Virus record (IMG/VR): IMGVR_UViG_3300044824_000031
Location: 1-42,039 of that record
DNA length: 42,039 nt
Strand: one strand, 5' to 3'
From: a virus
A program made the position numbers and the translations under genes. The notes under the pieces were generated by a model. That model was not told the DNA's origin, searched no databases, and saw only the letters and a list, made by a program, of their open reading frames with translations. Positions 29,523 to 37,824 of the stretch are shown one piece after another. The number at the start of each line of letters is the position of its first letter. Position 1 is the stretch's first letter.

Positions 29523-31615
29523 AACTGAAACTGCTGATTCCCTTTCTCGCCGCGCTCGCCTGCTACGGGCAGGCGGTGCGCGTCGATCCGATACCGGCCT
29601 TCACGGTGGCAAGCAATGTGCCCGCTGGGGCGAACCCTCCGATTCTGGCGCTGCCTGGGGCGACCGTGGCGGTGTGCGCGGATGCCGCATGTTCGACTCC
29701 TCTGAACACCTACACGAACGCTGGCGCCGGTACTGGGTGCCCATCGGCTACTCCTTTGGTGCCAGCCGGAACCGCCTCTTGCGCCGGCACAACCGACTCG
29801 CGCGGCAACTTCGGGTTCTGGGTGACAGCCGGCACGAATGGATGGTACAGGATCACGACCTCGGGAGCGACTTACGGGCCGTACCCTTTCAGCGCGCCGG
29901 GGGGGAGTGGCGGCGGTGGTGGCAGTTCGGCGTGGTCTGCGATCACCGGCGGGACGAACACGACCGCTTCCATGGTCATGGGCACCGGGTCTTCGTTATC
30001 GCGGTCTGGCGGAACGATTGACGCGAGTTCCTGGGTGGGAGTGGCGCTCTCATCGCCGACGACCACGAACCAAGTTGTCCTGACCACCTCGACCACGACG
30101 GGAGTGTGGTCAACAATTCCAAACTGCCCTGACAGCGGGGCGCATCTGAACTACAACGATTCCACACAGGCGTTCTCATGCGGGACCAGCGGTGGGACGG
30201 TGGGCAGCGTGGCATGGAGCGCAGTCACGGGCGGAACGAATACCTCGGCAGCCTTGGTCGTGGGCAGCGGAGCGAGTCTGGCACCCACCGGAACCGGCAC
30301 GATCACGGCAAACGCCATCGCCAGCGGGTCAAGTTTCAGCGGCACGCTTTCCGGGCCGAATATCCTGCTATCCGGGACGTTTACGGTGCCCAACAGCTAC
30401 GGGACGGTGCAGTGTGCCGAACTGAATGCGGCGGGGCAATTGGTGCCCGCCGGAAGCGGGGCTTGCGGAAGTGGTGGAGGGGGAACTTCGCCAGGCGGTT
30501 CGAGTGGGCAGATTCAGTACAACAATGGCGGGGCATTCGGCGGGTTCACGGCGACCGGCGATCTGACGTTCTCGCAGCCGAATTTCACGCTGGCAACGGT
30601 GAACTCGAATGTCGGCTCCTGTGGAGATTCAACGCACGTCGCCCAGGTCACGTTGGACGCCAAAGGCAGAACGACGGGATGCACGGCGGTTTCGATCACG
30701 TCCTCAACCCCGGCTGACATGATGACCACGGATACCGCACAAGCGGTCACGGCGACCAAGGATTTCCAGAGCGATCAGCGGTTCGACGGATACCAAAAGT
30801 TCTACTACAGTTCAAGCGCCCCCTCGTTCTCCTGGATGCAAGGTATCAGCGGAACTTACAATTTCGGATGGTGGGATTCGTCCTCGGTACTGCGGATGTA
30901 CCTAAACAACAGCGGAACATCTCCGTTGGGAGGATCTGGAATCACATTGGCCGCGCCGAGTGTATGGGCCTTAGCAACAAGCACCAATACACCATCCATG
31001 TTTGTCCAGGGAGCAAGCAGTTCTTCCACATACACCCTTGGAGTTCAACAAGGATCTGGAAGCACTTCCGATTTGGCCTCTTTTTTCAATAGTTCTGGAG
31101 GGAAGATTGCATACGTAGGATACCAGGGGAACTTTCAGGGTTTAACTATATCCACAACCTCCTCGGTGTACCTGAGCCAAATAATGGGGCCTATAGTCTT
31201 TTCCGGAGTATCGGCAACAACCTCGACTGCTACGCTGCTTGAATTGGGGAATTTAATCGGATTGTACAACAGCGTGGCCACGGCGGGCATGGGCGTGCCG
31301 CCGATCTACAATGCTATTGCATGGCATAGCGTCTCAGGAACGGTTGGTCTGACCAGCATGACTTGTGGTGGGAGCACGTGCCCAGCCGGTCTTTATCGTT
31401 TCAGTGTATACGCCGGGATGTCGTCTGGAGCATTGCAGGTTGGCGTCTATTGGAACGACGGAATCAACTCCAGCTCTACTTCGTTCTCTTATTCAACAGG
31501 GTTAACTCTCCCTGGGTCTCAAACGTTCTACTCCAATGGGAGCGGAATTTCGTATGCTGTTCCTGCGGTGACAGGAACCCCATACTTTTCAGCAAGTCTT
31601 GAGCGATTACAGTAA
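29519..31615 (+). CDS. Tail fibre/adhesin with signal peptide
   Basis: The product is 698 residues from ATG 29519, with AAAGGA upstream. The frame is open to 29300 but the upstream part has no starts with a ribosome site. Residues 1-18 are signal-like (MKLKLLIPFLAALACYGQ). The body is Gly/Ser/Thr-rich with two AWSAxTGGTNTxAxxVxGxG repeats (about residues 138 and 237). Fibre-typical segments follow, SGQIQYNNGGAFGGF and VTLDAKGRTTGCTAVSI. The C-terminal part is more globular (MTCGGSTCPAGLYRFSVYAG). These elements are standard in trimeric phage tail fibres. The signal peptide is unusual for a virion protein. Confidence 0.65.
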   Translation: MKLKLLIPFLAALACYGQAVRVDPIPAFTVASNVPAGANPPILALPGATVAVCADAACSTPLNTYTNAGAGTGCPSATPLVPAGTASCAGTTDSRGNFGFWVTAGTNGWYRITTSGATYGPYPFSAPGGSGGGGGSSAWSAITGGTNTTASMVMGTGSSLSRSGGTIDASSWVGVALSSPTTTNQVVLTTSTTTGVWSTIPNCPDSGAHLNYNDSTQAFSCGTSGGTVGSVAWSAVTGGTNTSAALVVGSGASLAPTGTGTITANAIASGSSFSGTLSGPNILLSGTFTVPNSYGTVQCAELNAAGQLVPAGSGACGSGGGGTSPGGSSGQIQYNNGGAFGGFTATGDLTFSQPNFTLATVNSNVGSCGDSTHVAQVTLDAKGRTTGCTAVSITSSTPADMMTTDTAQAVTATKDFQSDQRFDGYQKFYYSSSAPSFSWMQGISGTYNFGWWDSSSVLRMYLNNSGTSPLGGSGITLAAPSVWALATSTNTPSMFVQGASSSSTYTLGVQQGSGSTSDLASFFNSSGGKIAYVGYQGNFQGLTISTTSSVYLSQIMGPIVFSGVSATTSTATLLELGNLIGLYNSVATAGMGVPPIYNAIAWHSVSGTVGLTSMTCGGSTCPAGLYRFSVYAGMSSGALQVGVYWNDGINSSSTSFSYSTGLTLPGSQTFYSNGSGISYAVPAVTGTPYFSASLERLQ

Positions 31616-31624
31616 ACGGCTCTT

Positions 31625-31936
31625 ATGAAACAAACAACGACACGATGCAGTTTGATTATCGCCATTGCCCTGGTCGGAATGGCAGGCTGCAAGCGGCAAG
31701 CGACACCGCCAGTACCCGCTGAGGTACAATTCGTGCGCGACGAAGCTACGCGCTTTCAGCAATACACCGACCTTGTAAACCGCCAGAAGGAAGACGCGGC
31801 GGCCACCCAGAGTTTCATCAAGCTCTGGGGCGATGCCGTTTGCAAGAAGCGGGACCAGCAGTTGATCGCCTTCGGGGATCGGGTTGGATGCGGCACGCCG
31901 CAAGCGCCGCCCCCCGCCCCGCCAGTGAAGAAATGA
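31625..31936 (+). CDS. Small lipoprotein (putative o-spanin or exclusion lipoprotein)
   Basis: The product is 103 residues from ATG 31625. It has a lipoprotein signal: basic start, hydrophobic core LIIAIALVG, and lipobox MAGC with Cys 22, followed by KRQ. The mature part is charged and helical (FVRDEATRFQQYTDLVNRQK), with two more cysteines and a Pro-rich tail (GTPQAPPPAPPVKK). Outer-membrane phage lipoproteins serve as o-spanins or block superinfection. No inner-membrane partner is adjacent, so both remain open. Confidence 0.55.
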   Translation: MKQTTTRCSLIIAIALVGMAGCKRQATPPVPAEVQFVRDEATRFQQYTDLVNRQKEDAAATQSFIKLWGDAVCKKRDQQLIAFGDRVGCGTPQAPPPAPPVKK

Positions 31937-32442
31937 TCCTCTATCTCTTAGCCGCGCTGTTTCTCGGGCCGTTCACGGCCAGCGGCAACTTTGCCTACAA
32001 CCTCTACGGCACCTTGGACACACGCCAGCAGACCTGGGGCTACCAGGATTCTCAGGAAGAAGTTCTCACGTTTTCGCCGCCGCCGGGCCTCCGCGTCCGC
32101 ATAACCAGGCTGCGCGGCGATTTGGTGGCGTGGGCGACCCCCTCAACCATCCCCGCGCCACCACCCCCAGGAACCACGGCTGGCGTGCTCCTGGCCTTCC
32201 ACGACAGCACTCCCGATGGTTCTACGCGCTGTGACTACTGCGCGGACAACACGCCCCTCTACCTTCAGGACTCCGTAACCGCAGCGAAGCCAAACACGCG
32301 GGCGCCGTTCGACGTGGCGGTGGATTGGGTGCTGCCAGCCGACAATCGTATGATCGTGAAGGCCGCGAGCTACCTGAACACGACCGGCCAGACCATACAC
32401 GCCGAGGCCACGTTCACTGTGACCTTTAAGGAGCAACCATGA
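31933..32442 (+). CDS. Secreted beta-rich hypothetical protein
   Basis: The product is 169 residues from ATG 31933 (ATGA overlap). Residues 1-18 form a signal peptide (MILYLLAALFLGPFTASG). The mature part is beta-rich with FSPPPGLRVRITRLRGDLVA and a CDYC pair, ending QTIHAEATFTVTFKEQ. It lies between two other exported or surface proteins of the spike region. A spike accessory or surface adhesin is possible. The family is not recognised. Confidence 0.5.
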   Translation: MILYLLAALFLGPFTASGNFAYNLYGTLDTRQQTWGYQDSQEEVLTFSPPPGLRVRITRLRGDLVAWATPSTIPAPPPPGTTAGVLLAFHDSTPDGSTRCDYCADNTPLYLQDSVTAAKPNTRAPFDVAVDWVLPADNRMIVKAASYLNTTGQTIHAEATFTVTFKEQP

Positions 32443-32807
32443 ACCTCTACGGAAGTCTGCAATCGGGCGGCGTTCTCACAGCCCTGTATCCCGGCGAGTC
32501 CCTGGCGCTATTCGACGGGACGGAAACGCCTGCCAGCGGCATGAAGTCGCTGGCCTTTGCGCGGGCCATGGGCGGGGCACCGGCAGACAACGGTATTACG
32601 TTCTACGCTTCGCTGCTGCCCGCCGGCTCGGTAATCGAGATCGAGGGCGCCAATGAGAATGTGGACGCGAGCTATCAGGTGCTCGCAACTCTTAGCCCCG
32701 ATGCGAACGGGAACGCCAGCTACACCGACATCGGCCGGGCGGCTTTCTTCCGCGCCGTATTGAGCACTGCGGGAAACACAATGCCCCGCGTAATTGCCCA
32801 GAGGTGA
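32439..32807 (+). CDS. Beta-sandwich virion-type protein
   Basis: The product is 122 residues from ATG 32439 (ATGA overlap). It has a strand-turn pattern (FYASLLPAGSVIEIEGANEN; VDASYQVLATLSPDANGNAS) that looks like a compact beta sandwich, of the type found in small virion or spike-cap proteins. No signal peptide is present, in contrast to the genes around it. No family is recognised. Confidence 0.5.
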   Translation: MNLYGSLQSGGVLTALYPGESLALFDGTETPASGMKSLAFARAMGGAPADNGITFYASLLPAGSVIEIEGANENVDASYQVLATLSPDANGNASYTDIGRAAFFRAVLSTAGNTMPRVIAQR

Positions 32808-32810
32808 ACC

Positions 32811-35639
32811 ATGAAACGCTTGATCCTTCTCTCGCTGCTGCTCGCCCTACTCTACGCTCCGGCGTGGGGGCAGGTGCAGACGATCCCGGATACGACCTTT
32901 CCGCTGGTCCGCTCGATAATGAACGACAATTTTCTCTGGCTCAATTCCAACAAGGAGCCGAGCTTGGGAAATCCCTCAGTGAGTGGATATTGCCTTACCT
33001 CCACTTTTGGCGGAGTTCGGAGTTGGGTAGCCTGTGGCAGTGTCGCCAGCGTCTTTGGGCGCACGGGTGTGGTTGTAGCAGCGAGCGGCGACTACACCAC
33101 CGACCAGATCACCGAAGGAACGGCCCAGTTCTTCACAGCAGCGCGAGCTCAGGCGGCTCTCTCCGGGATGTATCAGACGCCGATCAGCGGGGCACCAGGC
33201 ACCTGGCCGACGTTGGGCACGGCGGCGGCGCACGCGGCTACGGACTTTCAGGCGGCGTTGGCAAACTACTCGACAATCAGCGGCCTGACTGGATACCCGA
33301 GCACCTTCCCGCCGACGAACTCTGGTGACTGGGCAGGAACTTGGCAGACGTACTCGCCAAGCTACTTCCAGACGGCGTTGGCAAACTACTCGACAATCAG
33401 CGGCCTGCCAGGATACCCGAGCACCTTCCCGCCGACGAACTCTGGTAACTGGGCAGGAACTTGGCAGACGCACTCGCCAAGCTACTTCCAGACGGCGTTG
33501 GCAAACTACTCGACAATCAGCGGCCTGACTGGATACCCGAGCACCTTCCCGCCGACGAACTCTGGTAACTGGGCAGGAACTTGGCAGATGTACTCGCCAA
33601 GCTACTTCCAGACGGCGATCAGCGGGGCACCAGGCACCTGGCCGACGTTGGGCACGGCGGCGGCGCACGCGGCTACGGACTTTCAGGCTGCGCTGGCCAA
33701 CTACTCTACGATCTCGGGATTGTCGGGGTATCCCTCGACGTTTCCGCCGACCACGAGCGGCGACTGGACAGGGACGTGGGGAACCCACGCGGCGAGCTAC
33801 TTCCAGACGGCCATCTCGGGAGCGCCGGGGACCTGGCCGACGTTGGGCACGGCGGCGGCGCACGCGGCTACGGACTTTCAGGCTGCGCTGGCCAACTACT
33901 CTACGATCTCAGGGCTGATGGGGTATCCCTCGACGTTTCCGCCGACCACGAGCGGCGACTGGACAGGGACGTGGGGAACCCACGCGGCGAGCTACTTCCA
34001 GACGGCCATCTCGGGAGCGCCGGGGACCTGGCCGACGTTGGGCACGGCGGCGGCGCACGCGGCTACGGACTTTCAGGCTGCGCTGGCCAACTACTCTACG
34101 ATCTCGGGATTGTCGGGGTATCCCTCAACATTTCCGACCAGCGGCGTATATCTCGCCTCGACTTATAACGTCGGATCAACCACTGGAGGACTCCAGGAGG
34201 CGGCGAACGCGATCCCGAGTTACGGATCTGGCATCATCCTGGTCACAACTCCGATCACCATGACCGGGCCTTTCGTGATGCCAGCTTCCAAAAACATCAC
34301 GATTCAGGGACCGGGGAGCGGTTATGACATCATCTTCCGTGATTCTGGCTTCACCACCGATCATCTGTTCAAAGTCAGTGGCGCCTCAATATGGGGCCTC
34401 ACTTTACGGAACATAGGAATACAGTCATATTTCTTTACCCAAACCAGCTCGGCCGCGCTCTGGGCTTCGCAGTGCGGTAACGGCAAGGTGGTGTTGGATG
34501 ATGTGGTGTTCTCTAATGGTAACATCGGGGTGTGGGATCAGGCGTGCATGATGATTGGGAGTTTCCAAGTAGAGATGGATGCGACCGCCTCTCCACAACC
34601 ATTTGCAGGCATGTATTTGCAGTCATACAACCCGAGCGGGACAGAGGAAACGACCAACATCTATCTGCACGATGTAATAATCGGCGGCGTTGAATCCTCT
34701 GCCTATGCTCCCCTGTACGGCATCATCACCGATGGTTCGGACGGGGTACTGATAAACGGGTTGAGCATTCAAGGGATTACAGACATTTGCGTAGCCCCGT
34801 TAACTTCCTATGTGGCGAACTGGAAGATTTCGCATATTGCGTCGGACGGTTTCGCGCAGATGGGCATTCAGCTATGGGGCACTGGGACTATTATAAACTT
34901 CGACGTAGACGGCGGATGGATGAATGGCCCCACTTCAACAAGCAGCCCCGATAATACTGCGCTGTCGATAGGGGGAGCGACTTCATCGGCCTCATTTTCT
35001 AACTTGCAATTGGGTGGATCATACAAAGGCTGTGTCCAAATCGGCCCATCAGGCACTCCCAGAAGTATCAAACTAGACAACATTGCTTGTCTTGATGGAA
35101 ACCAAAGCAATGATGCAGGAGCAGTTGGATCATCTGGCGTGTATGTGTCTGCGGGAATGTCCGGCTTGAACCTTAGCAATTTACGATTCTACAACACAAG
35201 CGGGACTGGGCATATAAAAACAGGAGTGTACGTTGCAGGCTCATTGGCCGACTCAGTAATAAATAGTCTGTCCTCCAATCTCACGGCAGACTCATCGACT
35301 GACCCGGCGATCTTTTGGGCATCGCCAAGCACCGCAACCAATGTGGTCGTTTCGGGTGTACAAGACACGAATCATCTCTTAAACATTCCGTTAGCAAGCA
35401 TTTCTGATGCCGCTACATTGGTATGGCCGAATTGGAATAGCTTTCTGATTACAGGCTCGGGAACGACGGTTACGGCAGTTACTATGACAAATGTTCAAGC
35501 AGGAGCAAGCGGAGTATTCAGAACAACTGGGGGAGCGATCACGTTTACTGCTGGAGGTGGGATTGGGAATACGATGACCACGGCTCAGAACGTGCCGGTG
35601 GTGTGGACATGGGATGGGAGCAGTTTGTGGCTGAAGTGA
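32811..35639 (+). CDS. Repeat-rich beta-helix tailspike with signal peptide
   Basis: The product is 942 residues from ATG 32811. Residues 1-21 are a signal peptide (MKRLILLSLLLALLYAPAWG). Residues 22-124 are a linker head-binding region. Residues about 125-442 are tandem repeats of two blocks: a 25-residue ISGAPGTWPTLGTAAAHAAT block and a 40-residue ALANYSTISGL / YPSTFPP / GTW / SYFQTA block. Residues about 445-850 show pectate-lyase-like beta-helix features (PFVMPASKNITIQGPGSGYD; IWGLTLRNIGIQSYFF). The last 60 residues (TNVQAGASGVFRTTGGAITF) look like a trimerisation tip. The protein probably binds and perhaps degrades surface polysaccharide. Confidence 0.7.
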   Translation: MKRLILLSLLLALLYAPAWGQVQTIPDTTFPLVRSIMNDNFLWLNSNKEPSLGNPSVSGYCLTSTFGGVRSWVACGSVASVFGRTGVVVAASGDYTTDQITEGTAQFFTAARAQAALSGMYQTPISGAPGTWPTLGTAAAHAATDFQAALANYSTISGLTGYPSTFPPTNSGDWAGTWQTYSPSYFQTALANYSTISGLPGYPSTFPPTNSGNWAGTWQTHSPSYFQTALANYSTISGLTGYPSTFPPTNSGNWAGTWQMYSPSYFQTAISGAPGTWPTLGTAAAHAATDFQAALANYSTISGLSGYPSTFPPTTSGDWTGTWGTHAASYFQTAISGAPGTWPTLGTAAAHAATDFQAALANYSTISGLMGYPSTFPPTTSGDWTGTWGTHAASYFQTAISGAPGTWPTLGTAAAHAATDFQAALANYSTISGLSGYPSTFPTSGVYLASTYNVGSTTGGLQEAANAIPSYGSGIILVTTPITMTGPFVMPASKNITIQGPGSGYDIIFRDSGFTTDHLFKVSGASIWGLTLRNIGIQSYFFTQTSSAALWASQCGNGKVVLDDVVFSNGNIGVWDQACMMIGSFQVEMDATASPQPFAGMYLQSYNPSGTEETTNIYLHDVIIGGVESSAYAPLYGIITDGSDGVLINGLSIQGITDICVAPLTSYVANWKISHIASDGFAQMGIQLWGTGTIINFDVDGGWMNGPTSTSSPDNTALSIGGATSSASFSNLQLGGSYKGCVQIGPSGTPRSIKLDNIACLDGNQSNDAGAVGSSGVYVSAGMSGLNLSNLRFYNTSGTGHIKTGVYVAGSLADSVINSLSSNLTADSSTDPAIFWASPSTATNVVVSGVQDTNHLLNIPLASISDAATLVWPNWNSFLITGSGTTVTAVTMTNVQAGASGVFRTTGGAITFTAGGGIGNTMTTAQNVPVVWTWDGSSLWLK
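33183..34136 (+). repeat. In-frame tandem repeats in the tailspike gene
   Basis: The block order is A-B-B-B-A-B-A-B-A-b, where A is 75 bases and B 120 bases. Three B copies in a row lie at 33258-33377, 33378-33497 and 33498-33617. A+B units of 195 bases lie at 33618-33812 and 33813-34007, and a shortened unit ends near 34136. The early and late B copies encode nearly the same peptide with different synonymous codons, while the second half of every A block is identical at DNA level. Confidence 0.8.
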
Positions 35640-35709
35640 GGGGGTTCTCCATGAAGCGATTAGTGGTGGTCGGCGCCGGGGTGGTGAGGTAGGCTGGGTG
35701 GAGATAAAC

Positions 35710-36075
35710 ATGGACATCGTTGAACTCACGATTTGGCGCGAGGCCCGCGGCGAAGGCGAGCCGGGGATGCACGCGGTCTATCACGTCATCAGCAACCGCG
35801 CGGCGGCCGGACGGAGTTGGCCCGCGTACCCGGAGCGCGTCTGCCTCCAGGCGTACCAGTTCTCGTGCTGGAATTCGAGCGATCCGCAACGCGATCTCTA
35901 CCCGAAGGTGGGGGACAACGCCTATGCGCTGGCCGTGGCGATCTGCCAGCAGCCGGGCGTGGACCCGACCGGAGGAAGTACCGCATATTTTTCTGAGGGA
36001 ATTGTCCCACCTTCGTGGGCCGATCCCGCGAAGTTCACGGTGCAAATCGGAAAGCTACGTTTCTTCAAGTTGTAG
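35710..36075 (+). CDS. SleB-type cell-wall hydrolase (endolysin)
   Basis: The product is 121 residues from ATG 35710, with GGAG upstream (GTG 35698 is an alternative). It is a complete Hydrolase_2/SleB domain: LTIWREARGEGEPGMHAVYH with the catalytic Glu in the WREARGEG motif, then VISNRA, YQFSCWN, GGSTAYFS and a final FTVQIGKLRFFKL. The family are lytic transglycosylase-like or amidase enzymes that cut peptidoglycan. There is no signal peptide, so it needs a holin. Several small membrane proteins follow it. The preceding 70 bases hold only a 13-codon micro-ORF at 35651. Confidence 0.85.
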   Translation: MDIVELTIWREARGEGEPGMHAVYHVISNRAAAGRSWPAYPERVCLQAYQFSCWNSSDPQRDLYPKVGDNAYALAVAICQQPGVDPTGGSTAYFSEGIVPPSWADPAKFTVQIGKLRFFKL

Positions 36076-36186
36076 CCCTATTAGTGGTGCTTGACATCGG
36101 AAGCTGGTTGTCCAAAGGGAAATTCGAGGATTGACGGCCCAAAATGAGCCTATTGACAATGCACAGAAAAGGGGGAAGATAGTAGT
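36076..36186 (+). promoter_or_regulatory. Gap after endolysin with promoter candidate
   Basis: No gene is seen here. TTGACA (36153-36158), a 16-base spacer, GAAGAT (36175-36180), then exactly 6 bases and ATG 36187 again give the leaderless geometry, although this -10 box is poor. Two other TTGAC motifs (around 36090 and 36131) have no -10 partner. Confidence 0.35.
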
Positions 36187-36537
36187 ATGAGTCTCATTCT
36201 TACGTTGGAACACGCTTACGCGGCAGGAATACGCGAGTTGAAAATCATTGGGACATTCGTCGAGGCCCAAGCCTTGCCTGTCATGGAAAAGGTGGAATCG
36301 GCGGCTCCCACGGTGGAAGCCATTACCGGGCTGGTGTGTCCGGCCCTGGTGAACATCGAGCGAACGGCGGAAGCCGTGCTTGGCAAGTGCATCGTCGCGG
36401 TCGAGGATGCCGCGAAAGCGGCTGCTGGCGGATTCGTCAACGTGCAACTGGATGCCGCTCTGGTCGAGGACATCAAAGCCATCGCGCCAGCGGTGAAGGC
36501 CTCGGCGCCCGCAGTGCCCCCGGCCGCCACCACGTAG
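36187..36537 (+). CDS. Ala-rich helical hypothetical protein
   Basis: The product is 116 residues from ATG 36187. It is built of amphipathic helices rich in Ala, Val and Glu (AGIRELKIIGTFVEAQALPV; VEDAAKAAAGGFVNVQLDAA) and ends in a Pro/Ala tail. There is no clear membrane span. It sits between the endolysin and small membrane proteins, so a lysis accessory or unrelated late protein is possible. The family is not recognised. Confidence 0.5.
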   Translation: MSLILTLEHAYAAGIRELKIIGTFVEAQALPVMEKVESAAPTVEAITGLVCPALVNIERTAEAVLGKCIVAVEDAAKAAAGGFVNVQLDAALVEDIKAIAPAVKASAPAVPPAATT

Positions 36538-36548
36538 CGGCCTAACCC

Positions 36549-36647
36549 ATGTGGCAGATGTGGACACTCCTCGGTTTGCTGATTCTGTTCGCGCTGGCGT
36601 TCAATCGCGCAAGCGCGGCGTACCGGAAACGCGGGGAGGGAGATTGA
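36549..36647 (+). CDS. 32-residue single-span membrane protein
   Basis: The peptide begins MWQMWTLLGLLILFALAFNR and ends in a basic/polar tail (YRKRGEGD). One membrane span with positive cytoplasmic end is expected. There is no obvious ribosome-binding site. It ends in TGA overlapping the TTG start of the next gene. It could be a holin component or a regulator of lysis. Confidence 0.45.
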   Translation: MWQMWTLLGLLILFALAFNRASAAYRKRGEGD

Positions 36648-36856
36648 ACATCCACGGACCAACCCCGCAGCCTGATGCCCACCAGCCACTGACACCGGGG
36701 GGCTACGCAATCCCGGTGCCGGTGGTGGCCGACGAACCAGGCGCGGCCGCGGAAATGCTGGTGACGATCAAGAACTCTGACGCGCTGGCGGAACTGGCGG
36801 GGATGGACCCGGAGGTACTGAAGCGGATCAAGCAGCAGCAAAGGGGGAAACCGTGA
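36644..36856 (+). CDS. Small hypothetical protein
   Basis: The product is 70 residues from TTG 36644, with GGGAGGGAG upstream. It is Pro-rich at the start (GPTPQPDAHQPLTPGGYAIP) and helical at the end (LAELAGMDPEVLKRIKQQQ). The longer frame from 36551 overlaps the membrane peptide and is a shadow there. No family is recognised. Confidence 0.45.
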   Translation: MNIHGPTPQPDAHQPLTPGGYAIPVPVVADEPGAAAEMLVTIKNSDALAELAGMDPEVLKRIKQQQRGKP

Positions 36857-37137
36857 ACTTGATCGACAACGATAAACTAAGCGCGACGATTGCAACCGCT
36901 CTGGCTGACGCACAGGCGCGCGGCGTATCCCTTGAAGACCACGAGGCGGCGCTACTCCATGACCTGCTCCACGGGGCGCTCCTGGAGGCTTCCACGGACG
37001 TTTCCGGGGTGTTGACTCCGGCCCTGGGACGCCTTGACGCGCTGAACTCAACCATCACGGCCGCAATCGGGGAATCCGCTGCTTGGCGCGCGTTGGTAGC
37101 GCGGCTGTTCAACCTTCCACCGGAGACGCCGAAATGA
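36853..37137 (+). CDS. Small helical hypothetical protein
   Basis: The product is 94 residues from GTG 36853 (GTGA overlap). It is all-helical (DKLSATIATALADAQARGVS; EDHEAALLHDLLHGALLEAS) and slightly acidic. The final helix (WRALVARLFNLPPETPK) is hydrophobic. It belongs to the dense run of small late genes between endolysin and terminator. No function can be assigned. Confidence 0.5.
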   Translation: MNLIDNDKLSATIATALADAQARGVSLEDHEAALLHDLLHGALLEASTDVSGVLTPALGRLDALNSTITAAIGESAAWRALVARLFNLPPETPK

Positions 37138-37206
37138 AGCACCTGGGTTATGCCCACCAACTTGCGGCCAGCAGGGACGGGTTAGGACGGGCCGCCCAAG
37201 GGACGA

Positions 37207-37656
37207 ATGACAAACCGAATTATGAACGCTCTATTTGCTGTACGCTCGGTCGTGATTCTGGCGATTCTGAATGTAGCTCAGTTGAGCGCTCATCTACTCT
37301 GGCAGTACCAGGGTCCGGGGGCTTTACCAAGTTCCGATTGGATGTCCGCTGCCGAACACCTCACGCTATCGGGAGCACTCATTCTGGCCGTATTCGTCCT
37401 GTGGAAGCAAATCGGCAAGAAGGACACGGACATCGCCAAGAAGGACGATTTGCTGATTGATTCGGCAAAAACAGTCACGCTGGCGCTTACAGCGGCGGCG
37501 GCGTCGAATATCGAATTGCGGCGGATTATCGAGGAGTCCGTGGCTGCGAAGCGAGAACTGGCGGCGGCCATCGAGATGTTGCGCGGTAGCTTGCAAAGGC
37601 TACCGTGTACGGAACCAGACGAGTGGACCGTTCGACGCAGCCAGGCGCTCGGGTAA
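37207..37656 (+). CDS. Two-span membrane protein with coiled-coil tail (holin or i-spanin-like)
   Basis: The product is 149 residues from ATG 37207 (ATG 37222 is also possible). Membrane spans lie at about residues 10-30 (FAVRSVVILAILNVAQLSAH) and 50-66 (LTLSGALILAVFVLWKQ). A charged coiled coil follows (KKDTDIAKKDDLLIDSAKTV; NIELRRIIEESVAAKRELAA). This matches phage proteins that span the inner membrane and reach into the cytoplasm or periplasm. Position in the lysis region favours holin, antiholin or i-spanin. A second frame from ATG 37134 overlaps its first 250 bases. Confidence 0.55.
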   Translation: MTNRIMNALFAVRSVVILAILNVAQLSAHLLWQYQGPGALPSSDWMSAAEHLTLSGALILAVFVLWKQIGKKDTDIAKKDDLLIDSAKTVTLALTAAAASNIELRRIIEESVAAKRELAAAIEMLRGSLQRLPCTEPDEWTVRRSQALG

Positions 37657-37674
37657 CGGGCGGGAGGGGACAAT

Positions 37675-37818
37675 ATGATTCTGACGACTCCGTTGTTCAT
37701 GCAAATTCTCGCGCTGGTCTTACTGCTTTTGGCCGGCCTCAATTGCCCGTGCCCGCCCCGGTTAAACCTGGGGTGGTTCGGGATGTTTTTCTGGCTGCTT
37801 TCGCTGGTGGTGAGGTAA
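37675..37818 (+). CDS. 47-residue two-span membrane protein (holin candidate)
   Basis: The peptide opens MILTTPLFMQILALVLLLLA, has a short CPCPPR loop, then a second hydrophobic segment (GWFGMFFWLLSLVV) and a final Arg. ATG 37675 has GGGAGGGG upstream. Two spans and a tiny loop are usual in small phage holins. It lies 18 bases after the coiled-coil membrane protein and 6 bases before another membrane protein. Confidence 0.55.
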   Translation: MILTTPLFMQILALVLLLLAGLNCPCPPRLNLGWFGMFFWLLSLVVR

Positions 37819-37824
37819 CCTGCC

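Noticed and set aside
33183-34136. Regular repeats that might be taken for a CRISPR array
   Set aside because: Repeats are 75 and 120 bases, directly adjacent without unique spacers, and read through in frame as tailspike sequence.
32811-35639. Diversity-generating retroelement acting on the tailspike
   Set aside because: No reverse transcriptase or template repeat with adenine-specific differences is visible in the window.
37134-37460. Frame starting MKHLGYAHQL, with ATGA overlap to the previous gene
   Set aside because: Most of it runs out of frame through the membrane protein at 37207 and has shadow composition. Only the first 25 codons could be real; too weak to list.
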